A stretch of 64,000 nt of DNA from Brevibacillus daliensis. GTDB lineage: Bacteria > Bacillota > Bacilli > Brevibacillales > Brevibacillaceae. The position numbers and the translations under genes are program-made. The notes under the pieces were generated by a model. The model saw nothing but the letters and a program-made list of their open reading frames with translations. It did not search any database and was not told the origin of the DNA. The stretch is from assembly GCF_021245735.1 (NCBI RefSeq), contig NZ_JAJISB010000006.1:186001-250000 (forward strand), in the 5' to 3' direction. The first letter of the stretch is position 1. Every line of letters begins with the position of its first letter. Shown here one piece after another: positions 18,120-27,296 of the stretch.

Positions 18120-18689
18120 CTAATCTGATGAAAACATTTTCTTACCCATAACATGATTGAGTGGAATTACCCCAATAGCTCTACTATCCTTGCTATTGTT
18201 ACGATTATCTCCCATAACAAACACATGGTTCTCAGGGACGACAATTTTTTTATCTGGTTGGTATAACATCATTTCTTTGATGTATGGCTCGTTTAGTGGT
18301 TGGTCATTTCTAAATACCATGTTCTTCTTAAATTCCAGGATATCTCCAGGCTTACCTATGACACGTTTCACCCAGAAAGATTCTTCATCTTCACTTCCTG
18401 TTAGTAACTGTACCAGCGGATTTTCCGAAAAATCATCCAGTAAGGAACGAGTTCGATCTACCCGTTTGTCGATTACGACGATATCACCGTACTCAGGGAG
18501 ATACGCGAATGTATGGGATAGTTTCGATACAAATATCCGTTCCTGGTCTTGTAGTGTAGGGTCCATTGAATGGCCGTCCACCTTATATGTTTGTAAAACA
18601 AATATGTTAATAAACACTGCTAGTGCCAAAGAAAATCCAATCGTTTTTGTCCAACTCCAGATTACTTTTATTTTTTTCAACAAGATCAT
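18120..18689 (-). CDS. sip: Signal peptidase I
   Basis: A type I signal peptidase of 189 residues that cleaves signal peptides of exported proteins on the outer membrane face. One N-terminal membrane segment (about residues 16-33) is followed by the catalytic Ser41 in GHSMDPTL, the general-base Lys108 in VKRVIGKPGD, and the GDNRNNSKDSR box. GAGAGGAA lies only 3 bases before the ATG; the TTG codons at residues 3-4 would have better spacing, so the true start may be slightly later. It stands alone, with no obvious dedicated substrate gene nearby. Probably one of several paralogues in such genomes. Confidence 0.93.
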   Translation of the reverse strand: MILLKKIKVIWSWTKTIGFSLALAVFINIFVLQTYKVDGHSMDPTLQDQERIFVSKLSHTFAYLPEYGDIVVIDKRVDRTRSLLDDFSENPLVQLLTGSEDEESFWVKRVIGKPGDILEFKKNMVFRNDQPLNEPYIKEMMLYQPDKKIVVPENHVFVMGDNRNNSKDSRAIGVIPLNHVMGKKMFSSD

Positions 18690-19080
18690 TTCCTCTCTGT
18701 TTTACTGTATAACTCTCTCAATGATGAACTAGCATAATATTTTTTCCTCTTATATAAATACGTGTATCAAAACATCTTCGTTTCAAAAAAAAGAAATTTT
18801 TCAAGATTGACTCAGACATAGTGTCATACTTCAGTATAGAAGTGAGCTCAATAATACCGGTAGAAAGGAAAGTAACATGTACGTTACTCGTACAATGATG
18901 CAGAAGCCGTATCTCATTAGAGGGATACGGCTTTTCACTTTCACTATTATTTTGACAAGCGCTATCTTGTATGGATTTGTCAAAAAATAAGGATTAATAC
19001 TGGATACTAGTGGACTTTCTAGTGTAAAGTGAAGAAAGTTACTTGTACAGGTTAAGCTACATAAATATGGATAATTTACA
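18690..19080. other. Intergenic region with compact RNA-like folds and a 37-codon reading frame
   Basis: This stretch between the sip and rpiR genes holds a nested set of inverted repeats at 18808-18851 (outer TTGACTC with GAGCTCAA, inner GACA-TAG-TGTC and ACTTC-AGTATA-GAAGT), then a small reading frame at 18877-18990. A terminator-like hairpin lies inside that frame at 18902-18933 (AAGCCGTATC with GATACGGCTT). I do not recognise a known RNA family. Confidence 0.4.
18877..18990 (+). CDS. Possible 37-residue membrane peptide
   Basis: ATG follows GAAAGGAAAG with good spacing. The predicted peptide starts MYVTRTMMQKPYLIRG and ends with one hydrophobic segment (about residues 19-35) and two lysines. 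Against it, a terminator-like hairpin covers codons 9-19. It could be a small membrane protein, or a leader of no coding value. No family is recognised. Confidence 0.3.
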   Translation: MYVTRTMMQKPYLIRGIRLFTFTIILTSAILYGFVKK

Positions 19081-19109
19081 TTGAATCGAGTATTCTTTTA
19101 TGCTAAAAT
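19081..19109 (+). promoter_or_regulatory. Candidate sigma-A promoter of the rpiR gene
   Basis: TTGAAT at 19081 and TAAAAT at 19104 are separated by 17 bases; the start codon follows at 19133. Confidence 0.55.
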
Positions 19110-19132
19110 TTCCAATTAATGGTGGTGAATAG

Positions 19133-19948
19133 ATGGATATCCTCATGGTAATTCAACAGCAATATCCGAGTTTTTCTAAAAAAGAACAGGCGATAGCGAA
19201 CTATATCCTACAAAATGGGATGACCATTAAAAACATGAATATTTCTGTTTTAGCTAAAAATGTTGGTGTGTCTAATGGAACCATCACTCATTTTTGCAAA
19301 AAAATAGGGTGTAAAAATTTTGCTGAATTGAAGGTTCAACTGGGAGGATTAGTAGCGCGAGAGCAAGTATCAGCTGATAACAATATTGCTGGACAGGTCT
19401 ATAATTTTTACAAGACGGTTATCGATCGAACGAACCAATTTCTAGATATCAATGAATTAATTAACCTTGCTGATCAAGTTAGAAAAGCATCCCGAATTTA
19501 CATATATGGCGTGGGAAGCTCCGGTCTTACAGCTACTGAGCTCATGCTTCGCCTAATGAGGATGGGATTCAACGTCCAAAGCATTACTGATTCACATTTA
19601 ATGCTCATCAATAGTTCCATTCTGACAACCGATGATTTTGTAATTGCTATTTCGAATTCAGGTGAAACAACAGAGGTTGTTGATGCGGCTAGAATTGCTA
19701 AGAATAATCAATGCAAAGTGATATGTTTCACCAGTTTTTCCGAGAGTAGCTTAGCTCAGCAGTCCGATTCGTCTATTACCGTTTCGAACGCTCTGTTTAT
19801 TGATAAGGAACGATTTATCAATAGCCAGTTTTCCGTTATGTATGCAATAGATTTGTTATGCACAATCTTGTTACGAGATTCGAATCTCAAGGATAGAATG
19901 CAAATAACAGTAGATACAATCATTGATTATAGTCGTCTACATACATAA
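19133..19948 (+). CDS. RpiR/MurR-family phosphosugar-responsive regulator
   Basis: 271 residues: an N-terminal helix-turn-helix of the RpiR type (FSKKEQAIANYIL, then ISVLAKNVGVSNGTITHFCKKIGCKNF) and a C-terminal SIS sugar-phosphate isomerase-like domain with YGVGSSGLTATEL and AISNSGETTEVV. RpiR proteins sense phosphosugars. The next genes are a PTS permease and nanE, so a ligand such as N-acetylmannosamine-6-phosphate or GlcNAc-6-phosphate is likely; this is inferred. GGTGGTGA lies 4 bases before ATG. A terminator separates it from the PTS gene, so they are controlled separately. Confidence 0.88.
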   Translation: MDILMVIQQQYPSFSKKEQAIANYILQNGMTIKNMNISVLAKNVGVSNGTITHFCKKIGCKNFAELKVQLGGLVAREQVSADNNIAGQVYNFYKTVIDRTNQFLDINELINLADQVRKASRIYIYGVGSSGLTATELMLRLMRMGFNVQSITDSHLMLINSSILTTDDFVIAISNSGETTEVVDAARIAKNNQCKVICFTSFSESSLAQQSDSSITVSNALFIDKERFINSQFSVMYAIDLLCTILLRDSNLKDRMQITVDTIIDYSRLHT

Positions 19949-19972
19949 AACTTTACAACATTAGCTAGTTCC

Positions 19973-20008
19973 CGATGTTATTGGACTTCAATAACATCGT
20001 TTTTTTTA
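19973..20008 (+). terminator. Terminator after the rpiR gene
   Basis: CGATGTTATTG and CAATAACATCG pair over 11 bp with a 5-base loop and are followed by about nine T. Confidence 0.9.
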
Positions 20009-20035
20009 TTTTGGAGAAAGAAAAATCATATAAAA

Positions 20036-20083
20036 TAAAATAATTTCAGAGGTATTCTATTTACTAAAATTATTTCATATAAT
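20036..20083 (+). promoter_or_regulatory. PTS/nanE promoter with paired RpiR operator candidates
   Basis: Two 13-base sites, TAAAATAATTTCA at 20036 and TAAAATTATTTCA at 20065, differ at one base and start 29 bases apart. The second lies between a weak -35 (TTCTAT, 20055) and a perfect -10 (TATAAT, 20078). This geometry fits binding by the RpiR protein encoded just upstream. The binding is inferred. Confidence 0.5.
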
Positions 20084-20123
20084 ACAATTATCACATGACA
20101 AAAGAGGAGAAAGGGAGGAAAAT

Positions 20124-21617
20124 ATGATGTTTAAACAATTGCAAAAACTTGGTAAAGCATTTATGTTACCGATTGCAATCCTACCAGCAGCAGGTCTACT
20201 GTTAGGAATCGGTGGAGCTTTATCAAACCCCAACACAGTTGCAGCATATCCTTTTTTAGACACATCGTTTTTACAAGCCATTTTTCAAATTATGTCAGCT
20301 GCAGGAAATGTTGTTTTTGCTAATCTCGCACTTATTATGTGTATTGGTCTTGCTGTTGGGTTAGCTACAAAAGATAAAGGTACAGCAGGTCTTGCAGCAG
20401 CAGTTGCTTTCCTGGTAATGAACGCATCTATTTCTGCCATGATTACCGTTTTTAATCCGAGTGTTGAATCAATCGATACGGGAGTAGTAGGATCGATTGC
20501 AATGGGTTGCTTGGTAACGTATTTGCATAATCGCTATCGGGCAATTCAGTTACCTGCCTTTTTGGGATTTTTTGGTGGATCACGCTTTATCCCGATTGTT
20601 TCTTCGTTTAGTGCCATTTTTGTTGCCATGATCTTTTTCCTAATTTGGCCTACCTTCCAAGGATGGTTGGTATCAGCGGGAACAGCTATTTCGGGAATGG
20701 GTTCAATCGGAACATTTTTCTATGGATTCTTGTTACGATTAACCGGAGCTGTTGGTCTGCATCATATGATTTATCCAATGTTCTGGTATACAGAGCTAGG
20801 TGGAGTAGCTACGGTTTCCGGTCAGCAAGTAGTGGGCGCACAAAAAATCTTCTTTGCAGAGCTGGCTAATCCTAATCACGTTGGTATGTTTTCTGACGGA
20901 ACACGCTTTTTTGCGGGAAGGTTTGCAACCATGATGTTTGGTCTTCCAGCTGCTTGTCTGGCGATGTATCATTGTGTACCTGTAAAAAGAAGAAAGTTAG
21001 TATTTGGATTGTTTTTTAGTGCAGCCCTTACATCTTTCTTAACTGGTATAACCGAACCAATTGAGTTTATGTTCTTGTTTGTTGCTCCTTGGTTATATGT
21101 AATCCATGCCTTACTTGATGGGCTGTCCTTCTTGGTTGCGGATATTTTGTCTATCCGCATCGGTAATACGTTCTCAGGTGGAGCAATCGACTATTTATTA
21201 TTTGGAGTATTGCAAGGAAATGACAAGACGAATTGGATATATGTCTTGATGGTTGGTGCTGTTTGGGCCGTTCTATACTATGTTACTTTCCGAGTTTTGA
21301 TTACGAAATTTAAAGTTGCAACACCAGGACGTGAGAGCGATGGGGAAGAAGTTTCCATTGAAACAAAAGGAACCATTGCGGACACGGCGTTACAGGTGCT
21401 TGATGCATTAGGTGGACGAGAGAACATAGAAGATGTTGACGCATGTATTACGAGACTTCGTGTTGCTGTTAAAGATGTTTCTCTAGTTGATAAGGAAACG
21501 ATTAAAGGATTGGGGGCAACAGCGGTCCTTGAGGTTAAAGGCGGAATACAGGCTGTCTTTGGAGCAAAAGCAGATTTAATCAAACAAAAAATCAACGAGG
21601 TTATTGGAGAAGAATAA
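20124..21617 (+). CDS. PTS sugar permease, EIICB of the glucose/N-acetylglucosamine family
   Basis: A membrane transporter of 497 residues that imports and phosphorylates a sugar. The EIIC part (residues 1 to about 390) shows KAFMLPIAILPAAGLLLGIG at its start and GITEPIEFMFLFVAP with the IDYLLFG region; the EIIB part (about 415-497) has the phosphocysteine in DACITRLRVAVKD and ends AVFGAKADLIKQKI. There is no EIIA domain, so it must borrow one. Next to nanE and with no nanA or nanK, the best guess is N-acetylmannosamine or a related amino sugar. GGGAGG is 5 bases before the first ATG and 8 before the second. Confidence 0.88.
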   Translation: MMFKQLQKLGKAFMLPIAILPAAGLLLGIGGALSNPNTVAAYPFLDTSFLQAIFQIMSAAGNVVFANLALIMCIGLAVGLATKDKGTAGLAAAVAFLVMNASISAMITVFNPSVESIDTGVVGSIAMGCLVTYLHNRYRAIQLPAFLGFFGGSRFIPIVSSFSAIFVAMIFFLIWPTFQGWLVSAGTAISGMGSIGTFFYGFLLRLTGAVGLHHMIYPMFWYTELGGVATVSGQQVVGAQKIFFAELANPNHVGMFSDGTRFFAGRFATMMFGLPAACLAMYHCVPVKRRKLVFGLFFSAALTSFLTGITEPIEFMFLFVAPWLYVIHALLDGLSFLVADILSIRIGNTFSGGAIDYLLFGVLQGNDKTNWIYVLMVGAVWAVLYYVTFRVLITKFKVATPGRESDGEEVSIETKGTIADTALQVLDALGGRENIEDVDACITRLRVAVKDVSLVDKETIKGLGATAVLEVKGGIQAVFGAKADLIKQKINEVIGEE

Positions 21618-21641
21618 CGAATACAATGGAGGAACAAATAA

Positions 21642-22286
21642 GTGAACAGGGGACTAATTGTATCATGCCAGGCATTGCCAGAAGAGCCGCTTCATAGTTC
21701 ATTTATTATGGGACGTATGGCTATAGCGGCATTGCAAGGTGGTGCAGTCGGTATACGTGCTAACAGTACAGCTGATATTGAAGAGATTAAAAAGCATGTG
21801 GACTTACCCATTATTGGGATCATAAAAAAAGAATATCCAAACATCAAGCCGTATATTACACCAACCTTTGCAGAAGTTGATGCTCTTGTGAAAACGGGAG
21901 TAGAGATCATTGCCGTTGATGCGACGATCGATCAAGAGGAAGAATTTTTACAATCACTGTTTTTTAAATATCCCTCACAAAAATTTATGGCGGATATATC
22001 AACGATTGAGGAAGGACTGCGCGCAGACCAATTAGGATTTGATTATATTGGAACCACTTTAATTGGTTATACTCCACAATCTAAAGATGTTGATAAATTC
22101 GAAGTGCTAGAACAACTTATTAAAGAGTGTAAACATCCAGTGATTGCAGAAGGTAATTTTAATACACCTGAACAAGCTGCAAAAGCCATCCAGTTGGGGG
22201 CATATGCAGTAGTGGTTGGTAGTGCCATAACAAGACCACAAGTTGTTACCAAATGGTTTTTTGATTCAGTGAGTAAGGTTTTGTAG
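21642..22286 (+). CDS. nanE: N-acetylmannosamine-6-phosphate 2-epimerase
   Basis: Converts ManNAc-6-phosphate to GlcNAc-6-phosphate. A TIM-barrel of 214 residues opening [15 protein letters not shown] with GIIKKEYP, and later [11 protein letters not shown] and [14 protein letters not shown], all family signatures. GTG follows GGAGG by 9 bases, 24 bases after the PTS gene. With the PTS delivering phosphorylated sugar directly, this single enzyme would feed it into the GlcNAc-6-P pool (NagA/NagB, not in this window). Confidence 0.93.
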   Translation: MNRGLIVSCQALPEEPLHSSFIMGRMAIAALQGGAVGIRANSTADIEEIKKHVDLPIIGIIKKEYPNIKPYITPTFAEVDALVKTGVEIIAVDATIDQEEEFLQSLFFKYPSQKFMADISTIEEGLRADQLGFDYIGTTLIGYTPQSKDVDKFEVLEQLIKECKHPVIAEGNFNTPEQAAKAIQLGAYAVVVGSAITRPQVVTKWFFDSVSKVL

Positions 22287-22340
22287 GTAACTAAATATCC
22301 ATTTATATGATTACAAATCGAATGGAGTAATCATTTTTGA

Positions 22341-22388
22341 GGCGATTATTTTTCGGGAGTAAACCGAAGAACGATCGCCCTTTTTTTA
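22341..22388 (+). terminator. Terminator of the PTS-nanE operon
   Basis: A long stem (GGCGAT, TTCGG with CCGAA, ATCGCC; one internal asymmetry) is followed by seven T. Confidence 0.8.
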
Positions 22389-22535
22389 TGTGAAGAATCC
22401 CCAGAAATATGGTGTGATAGATAAACCTTACAAGATTGTAATATTTATCGCTATCACTGTAAGCTGAATCGATGTTTCCAGTTTAATAGATGAGGTACAT
22501 TTCCTCTATCAGACTTATTTTTGGAGGATATGGAT

Positions 22536-23153
22536 ATGGACCTAATTGAGCAAAATATAGCTTTATTTCGAGTAATTAATGATTTGGGCAAGCAGTATAC
22601 AGCTTTAAATCCCGTATTTGTAATCATTGCGGAATATACGGTTTATCTCTTACTTTTATATGTGTTATTCCAATGGTTTTCCAGAATTCACTCGAATAGA
22701 ATGATGATGATAAGCGGAGGTATTTCTTTTATCATAGGAGAAATAATGGGGAAAATAGCTGGTCAATTTTATTTCAATTATCAGCCTTTCGCTGTATTGG
22801 CAGATGTAAATCAGCTAATAGAAAAAGGAGTAAATAATTCTTTTCCGAGTGACCACACCATCCTTTTCTTTACCTTTTGTGTTACGTTCTTCTTATTTCG
22901 AAAAAAATTCAGACTCTTTTGGGTACTACTAGCCCTTTTTGTTGCGATCTCCCGCATTGGGGTAGGCGTACATTATCCTCTTGACGTTTTAGTAGGAATG
23001 CTGATCGGAACTACCTCGGCTTATGCTTGTTATAAGCTAGTTCCTAACCTTCGACTAACTACATGGTCCCTTCGTTTTTATGAAAACAGGGAAAATGAGC
23101 TGCTATCAATTTTTACAAACCGAAGTAAAAATAAGAAAAAGAAATCTTTATAG
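22536..23153 (+). CDS. bcrC: Undecaprenyl-diphosphatase, BcrC type (PAP2 family)
   Basis: Dephosphorylates undecaprenyl diphosphate outside the membrane, recycling the lipid carrier of cell-wall synthesis and giving bacitracin tolerance. A membrane protein of 205 residues with the PAP2 motifs NNSFPSDHT and SRIGVGVHYPLD. Motif 1 reads FNYQPFA, with Gln where many PAP2 enzymes have Arg; I recall the same YQPF in the B. licheniformis BcrC protein, so it is a subfamily trait and not damage. ATG at 22536 is preferred with GGAGGA 7 bases upstream; ATG at 22530 is also possible. Confidence 0.85.
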   Translation: MDLIEQNIALFRVINDLGKQYTALNPVFVIIAEYTVYLLLLYVLFQWFSRIHSNRMMMISGGISFIIGEIMGKIAGQFYFNYQPFAVLADVNQLIEKGVNNSFPSDHTILFFTFCVTFFLFRKKFRLFWVLLALFVAISRIGVGVHYPLDVLVGMLIGTTSAYACYKLVPNLRLTTWSLRFYENRENELLSIFTNRSKNKKKKSL

Positions 23154-23262
23154 TCAAAGTAGGAAGAGTTACAGAAATATGTCGCATTACTCTTGACCTT
23201 CCAATGCATGGAATAAAGACCTCTAACTCATACTAACAACAGCAAAAAGGAGGTCATCCTGA

Positions 23263-24126
23263 ATGAATCCTATGGATTACTTGCGAAAGCCATCTACTTC
23301 ATCAATTTCCGCACTTCGGTCCGATGTGCAAAATAACAATCGCCAACTACCTTTTGGCTCACAACAACAACCAGATCAACCAGCACCACCTCAAGCTCTG
23401 CCGCGCCAACCGCAAGAAACGAAATCAGAAGAAGAGCCGTCGGAAGAAACAAAAAAACGCATGCTAGATAGTATTACTCAATTGGGTCAAACAAACGTAC
23501 CTCAATTGGAGAGTAATATTTACTGTTTAACGATTATCGGGCAAGTAGAAGGACATATTCAGCTCCCTCCGCAAAACAAAACAACCAAATATGAGCATAT
23601 CATTCCGCAATTGGTAGCAGCGGAACAAAACAAAAAGATTGAGGGGCTCATGGTTATTTTAAACACGGTGGGTGGAGATGTAGAGGCGGGTCTTGCGTTG
23701 GCTGAAATGATTTCATCCATGTCAAAGCCAGTCGTAACCCTGGTGCTTGGTGGAGGACATTCTATCGGTGTACCGATTGCGGTAGCAGGTGATTACTCGT
23801 TCATCGCCGAGACTGCCACAATGACTATCCATCCGATCAGGCTTACAGGGTTAGTAATAGGAGTACCGCAAACCTTTGAATATCTGGATAAAATGCAAGA
23901 TCGGGTCGTTCATTTCGTGGCGCGTAACTCTGATATCTCGGAGCAAAAGTTTCGTGATCTCATGATGACAACAGGTGAGTTGACGAGGGATATTGGAACT
24001 AATGTCATTGGCGCTGACGCTGTCTCCTATGGATTAATTAATGAAGTTGGTGGATTAGGAAAAGCGATGAATAAATTAAATGAATTAATTGAGGCACAGC
24101 GAAAAAATGAGGCGGTGCTACAATGA
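23263..24126 (+). CDS. tepA: ClpP-class translocation-enhancing protease TepA
   Basis: A cytoplasmic serine protease of the ClpP/crotonase fold, 287 residues. A low-complexity Gln/Pro-rich N-terminal tail (about residues 20-65) precedes the catalytic domain. The nucleophile Ser167 lies in GGHSIGVP and the histidine near 190 in TIHPIR. In Bacillus it degrades signal peptides and affects small acid-soluble spore proteins. AAAGGAGG is 8 bases before ATG. The stop overlaps the next gene (ATGA). Confidence 0.92.
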   Translation: MNPMDYLRKPSTSSISALRSDVQNNNRQLPFGSQQQPDQPAPPQALPRQPQETKSEEEPSEETKKRMLDSITQLGQTNVPQLESNIYCLTIIGQVEGHIQLPPQNKTTKYEHIIPQLVAAEQNKKIEGLMVILNTVGGDVEAGLALAEMISSMSKPVVTLVLGGGHSIGVPIAVAGDYSFIAETATMTIHPIRLTGLVIGVPQTFEYLDKMQDRVVHFVARNSDISEQKFRDLMMTTGELTRDIGTNVIGADAVSYGLINEVGGLGKAMNKLNELIEAQRKNEAVLQ

Positions 24127-24347
24127 TCATTTATTCGACCGTTCCGATGGAGATCATTTTTGCAGATCAGGATAAGCTTGAGAAGCAGCAATTACACGAA
24201 ATAAAAGTAGGAGAAGTACTCATGCTGGTAGAACCGGTTAATACATATGAAGGCAAGATCGTGCGCCTAATTAGTCCTGACCCAATGGATTATACGAATC
24301 CAGCATACGCACCCGGACAAATTGTATCATTTCACCCCTCTTTTTAA
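24123..24347 (+). CDS. ylzJ: YlzJ-like protein
   Basis: A 74-residue protein beginning [13 protein letters not shown], recognisable as the YlzJ family found between tepA and spoIIIE in spore formers. Function unknown. It overlaps tepA by 4 bp and is therefore translationally coupled to it. Confidence 0.85.
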   Translation: MIIYSTVPMEIIFADQDKLEKQQLHEIKVGEVLMLVEPVNTYEGKIVRLISPDPMDYTNPAYAPGQIVSFHPSF

Positions 24348-24402
24348 GGTGTATTTCCTGTATTTCTTAGTATTTTTTGTGATATACTAGATTGACAATC
24401 AC

Positions 24403-24437
24403 TACAGCCGGAGCTTACAGATCCGGCTGTCTTTTTT
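24403..24437 (+). terminator. Terminator between ylzJ and spoIIIE
   Basis: ACAGCCGGA and TCCGGCTGT form a 9-bp stem around 9 bases, followed by six T. Confidence 0.9.
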
Positions 24438-24538
24438 CTGTAGCAAGCTCCCCCCGCGAGGCAGGATTTACATAGAAGTTGCTTGAAGTAATGGTAAGGA
24501 TAAATATGGTGGGAGTGTAAGGCAAAAGGGGGCAAATC

Positions 24539-26905
24539 ATGAGCAGAAGGAAGAAGAAATCTAGCAAACCTGCATGGGCCTCTCTCATAAGACTGGAACT
24601 AATCGGTATCATTGTAATCTTTTTAAGTGTTATTGGTTTGTTAGAGAGTGGATGGCTTGGCAAGAATGTTCTTGCCTTTTTATTTCGAATAATGGCAGGT
24701 TCCTGGGATTTTATTATCCCAATTGTTTTCATAGCAACATCAGCTTACATGATGTTTGCTCGCAGTCTACCTAGGCTTAGCCCGAGATTATTTGGCTTTT
24801 TTCTTGTATTTGCAGGTATTATGCTGTGGAGTCACCTGGAGTTGTATCAACAGCTTTCATTCAACGGGCGATTTAATCAAAATATGATTGGTCACACATG
24901 GCAACTTATTTTGGAGGATCATGGACAGAAGGTTTCTACAGTAAATGTAGGTGGAGGGATGATAGGTGCCGTTCTATTTACATTGACCAATGCATTGATT
25001 GGAACAATGGGTACCGGACTTGTCATTGCACTATTTTTCCTTGTTGGTCTGATGTTTATCTTCCAATTCTCTTATGTAGATTTATTGAATTTTATCCGCA
25101 CCAAAGCCCAATCTGCATATGGAAAATCAAAAGAATCTGTCAAAGAATCGTTACAATTGCTTCAAGAGGAAAAAGAGAAGAAAAAGCTTGAATCACAGAA
25201 AAAAGGAATCGATGACAACCAATTGGCTGCAACCTCAGCAGGAGCTCTTCATTCAGAGTCCTCTTCTGAACAGCCACCGTGGACGGAATCGCAGCCAATA
25301 GAAACTTCATTTACACCACCTGTCATACGCGATTTTACGGAGCGTGTCCAAGATGCAATTGACGAGAGTCCAAAACAACCTGCTGACGTGCAGACGAAAC
25401 GGGCTTCTACGACTAAAGCCTTGGCAGATGAACAGATTGATGTACCTATGAATTTTCAGGATAAAGCGCAGGAACAGGAGCAAAGTTATATTATACCTGA
25501 GCTTTCTATGCTTACCTTGCCAAAAGCTGGTCATAATATGAAGGATATTGATCATGCTTCCAACGCCGCCAAATTAGTGCAGACGCTGAAAAGCTTTGGT
25601 GTAAGTGCAATTGTGTCTGAAATTCATCGTGGTCCTGCTGTTACCAGATATGAAGTTCAGCCAGCTACAGGGGTAAAAGTAAGCAGAATTGTCAGCTTAA
25701 CCGACGATTTGGCATTGGCTCTAGCTGCTAAAGACATACGAATTGAAGCTCCGATCCCAGGGAAGTCTGCTATCGGGATTGAAGTTCCCAATAATGAAGT
25801 ATCGATCGTAACACTTCGAGAAGTGTTAGAAAGTCCCCACATTCAACAATCTGGGGGTAAATTGACAGTTGCACTCGGAAGAGATATTTCTGGTGAACCA
25901 ATCTTAGCGGATTTAACCAAAATGCCTCATTTACTCGTTGCAGGTGCCACAGGAAGTGGTAAATCTGTATGTGTAAACGGAATTATCATGAGTATTCTTT
26001 TCCGGGCGAAACCAAACGAAGTAAAGCTGATGATGATTGATCCGAAAATGGTGGAATTAAATGTATATAATGGGATTCCCCATCTGTTGGCTCCTGTGGT
26101 AACAGATCCAAAACGTGCCTCTGTTGCTTTGAAAAAGGTTGTTGCGGAAATGGAGCGCAGATACAATTTGTTTTCACAAAATAACTGCCGCAATATCGAA
26201 ATGTACAATCAATTTGTTCAGGAAGATGGGCAAGACCCAAAAGCAGCTCCGTTGCCGTTTATTGTCGTAATTGTGGACGAGTTAGCTGATTTGATGATGG
26301 TAGCACCAGGTGAAGTAGAGGATGCCATTTGCCGACTAGCTCAAATGGCACGTGCAGCTGGAATTCATTTGTTAATTGCTACGCAGAGACCTTCTGTTGA
26401 TGTTATCACGGGAGTTATTAAAGCAAATATTCCTTCTCGTATTGCTTTTGGAGTATCATCTATGGCTGATTCTCGCACTATACTTGATATGGGCGGGGCA
26501 GAAAAATTATTAGGTCGTGGTGACATGCTTTTCCTGCCGATGGGCGCATCAAAGCCAGTTCGTGTGCAGGGAGCATTTGTTGCTGATAAAGAAGTAGAAG
26601 AAGTAGTTTCCTTTGTGAAAAATCAACAAGAAGCTAAATACAGCGAGGAGATGATTCCAGAAGAGACCAAGGACGAGCCACAAACCGTAATTGATGATGA
26701 ACTGTATGACCAAGCTGTACAGATAGTTGCGGAAGCACAGACTGCCTCTGCTTCCCTTCTGCAACGCAGGTTGCGAATTGGTTATACGAGAGCTGCCAGA
26801 TTGATTGACATGATGGAAGCGCAACATATAGTAGGACCATACGAGGGGAGTAAACCAAGAGAGGTCAAAATACCTAAACCCTCGTCAGAAAGTCAAATTT
26901 CATAG
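24539..26905 (+). CDS. spoIIIE: DNA translocase SpoIIIE/FtsK
   Basis: Pumps chromosomal DNA across the division septum, above all into the forespore. 788 residues: four membrane segments in the first 190, a charged linker (about 200-320), then the motor with Walker [12 protein letters not shown] near 467-477 and Walker [13 protein letters not shown] near 573. The C-terminal gamma domain (about 718-775, [19 protein letters not shown]) reads polar DNA sequences. ATG follows AAAAGGGGG. Same location as in B. subtilis, after tepA. Confidence 0.96.
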   Translation: MSRRKKKSSKPAWASLIRLELIGIIVIFLSVIGLLESGWLGKNVLAFLFRIMAGSWDFIIPIVFIATSAYMMFARSLPRLSPRLFGFFLVFAGIMLWSHLELYQQLSFNGRFNQNMIGHTWQLILEDHGQKVSTVNVGGGMIGAVLFTLTNALIGTMGTGLVIALFFLVGLMFIFQFSYVDLLNFIRTKAQSAYGKSKESVKESLQLLQEEKEKKKLESQKKGIDDNQLAATSAGALHSESSSEQPPWTESQPIETSFTPPVIRDFTERVQDAIDESPKQPADVQTKRASTTKALADEQIDVPMNFQDKAQEQEQSYIIPELSMLTLPKAGHNMKDIDHASNAAKLVQTLKSFGVSAIVSEIHRGPAVTRYEVQPATGVKVSRIVSLTDDLALALAAKDIRIEAPIPGKSAIGIEVPNNEVSIVTLREVLESPHIQQSGGKLTVALGRDISGEPILADLTKMPHLLVAGATGSGKSVCVNGIIMSILFRAKPNEVKLMMIDPKMVELNVYNGIPHLLAPVVTDPKRASVALKKVVAEMERRYNLFSQNNCRNIEMYNQFVQEDGQDPKAAPLPFIVVIVDELADLMMVAPGEVEDAICRLAQMARAAGIHLLIATQRPSVDVITGVIKANIPSRIAFGVSSMADSRTILDMGGAEKLLGRGDMLFLPMGASKPVRVQGAFVADKEVEEVVSFVKNQQEAKYSEEMIPEETKDEPQTVIDDELYDQAVQIVAEAQTASASLLQRRLRIGYTRAARLIDMMEAQHIVGPYEGSKPREVKIPKPSSESQIS

Positions 26906-27032
26906 GATTAACCGAAGTGAATTATTTAATTCAGACATCTTACATGTACAGAAATTGATGAGAGGGATTCAGTTTAGTCTTGAAAAGCCGTGACATGAAA
27001 AAACGGAAAGAAGATAGTGAACAAAAATTCCC

Positions 27033-27061
27033 TTGCATACACCCTGTACATGGGTTAAAAT
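27033..27061 (+). promoter_or_regulatory. Candidate sigma-A promoter of the nup operon
   Basis: TTGCAT at 27033 and TAAAAT at 27056 are spaced by exactly 17 bases. It would give a 5' leader of roughly 230 bases. The rest of 26906-27296 contains the leader features described in the findings and no full gene. Confidence 0.55.
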
Positions 27062-27095
27062 TTCTACGGACCAAAGAAAACGCTAGCATGCCAAT

Positions 27096-27236
27096 GAATA
27101 GGAAAAAATGCCTATTCCTGTAAGGAGAGAAGAGTTATGAATAAATAAGTTTTCATGTATCTGCTCGTGAAATTCTTGTTTGTTCAAGTTTTTGTTAAAA
27201 AGCCCTTTTCTCTGTTTATATAGACAGGCTTTCTTT
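27096..27236 (+). promoter_or_regulatory. Structured leader of nupN with a three-codon reading frame
   Basis: GAATAGG and CCTATTC form a hairpin just before AAGGAGAGAAG, which is a good ribosome site for a minimal frame ATG-AAT-AAA-TAA at 27137. Further down, AAAGC and GCTTT with inner CTGT and ACAG make a second imperfect hairpin ending in CTTT. I recognise no known riboswitch; a regulatory role is only a possibility. Confidence 0.3.
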
Positions 27237-27296
27237 GCCTGGGCTGCTAGGTTATCCAAAGTCTACATAAAAATGATCATTGGGGGTATCACAAGC

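Noticed and set aside
18157-18732. A 191-codon plus-strand reading frame opposite signal peptidase I
   Set aside because: The minus strand encodes all signal peptidase motifs; the opposite frame has no family match and serine-rich shadow composition.
22740-22830. Loss of the arginine in PAP2 motif 1 of the BcrC protein as a sign of inactivation
   Set aside because: The YQPF form is, as far as I recall, found in the B. licheniformis bacitracin-resistance protein, and the other two motifs are intact.
26906-27296. Purine riboswitch ahead of the nucleoside importer
   Set aside because: I could not find the conserved junction and loop segments of the purine aptamer; only generic hairpins are seen.
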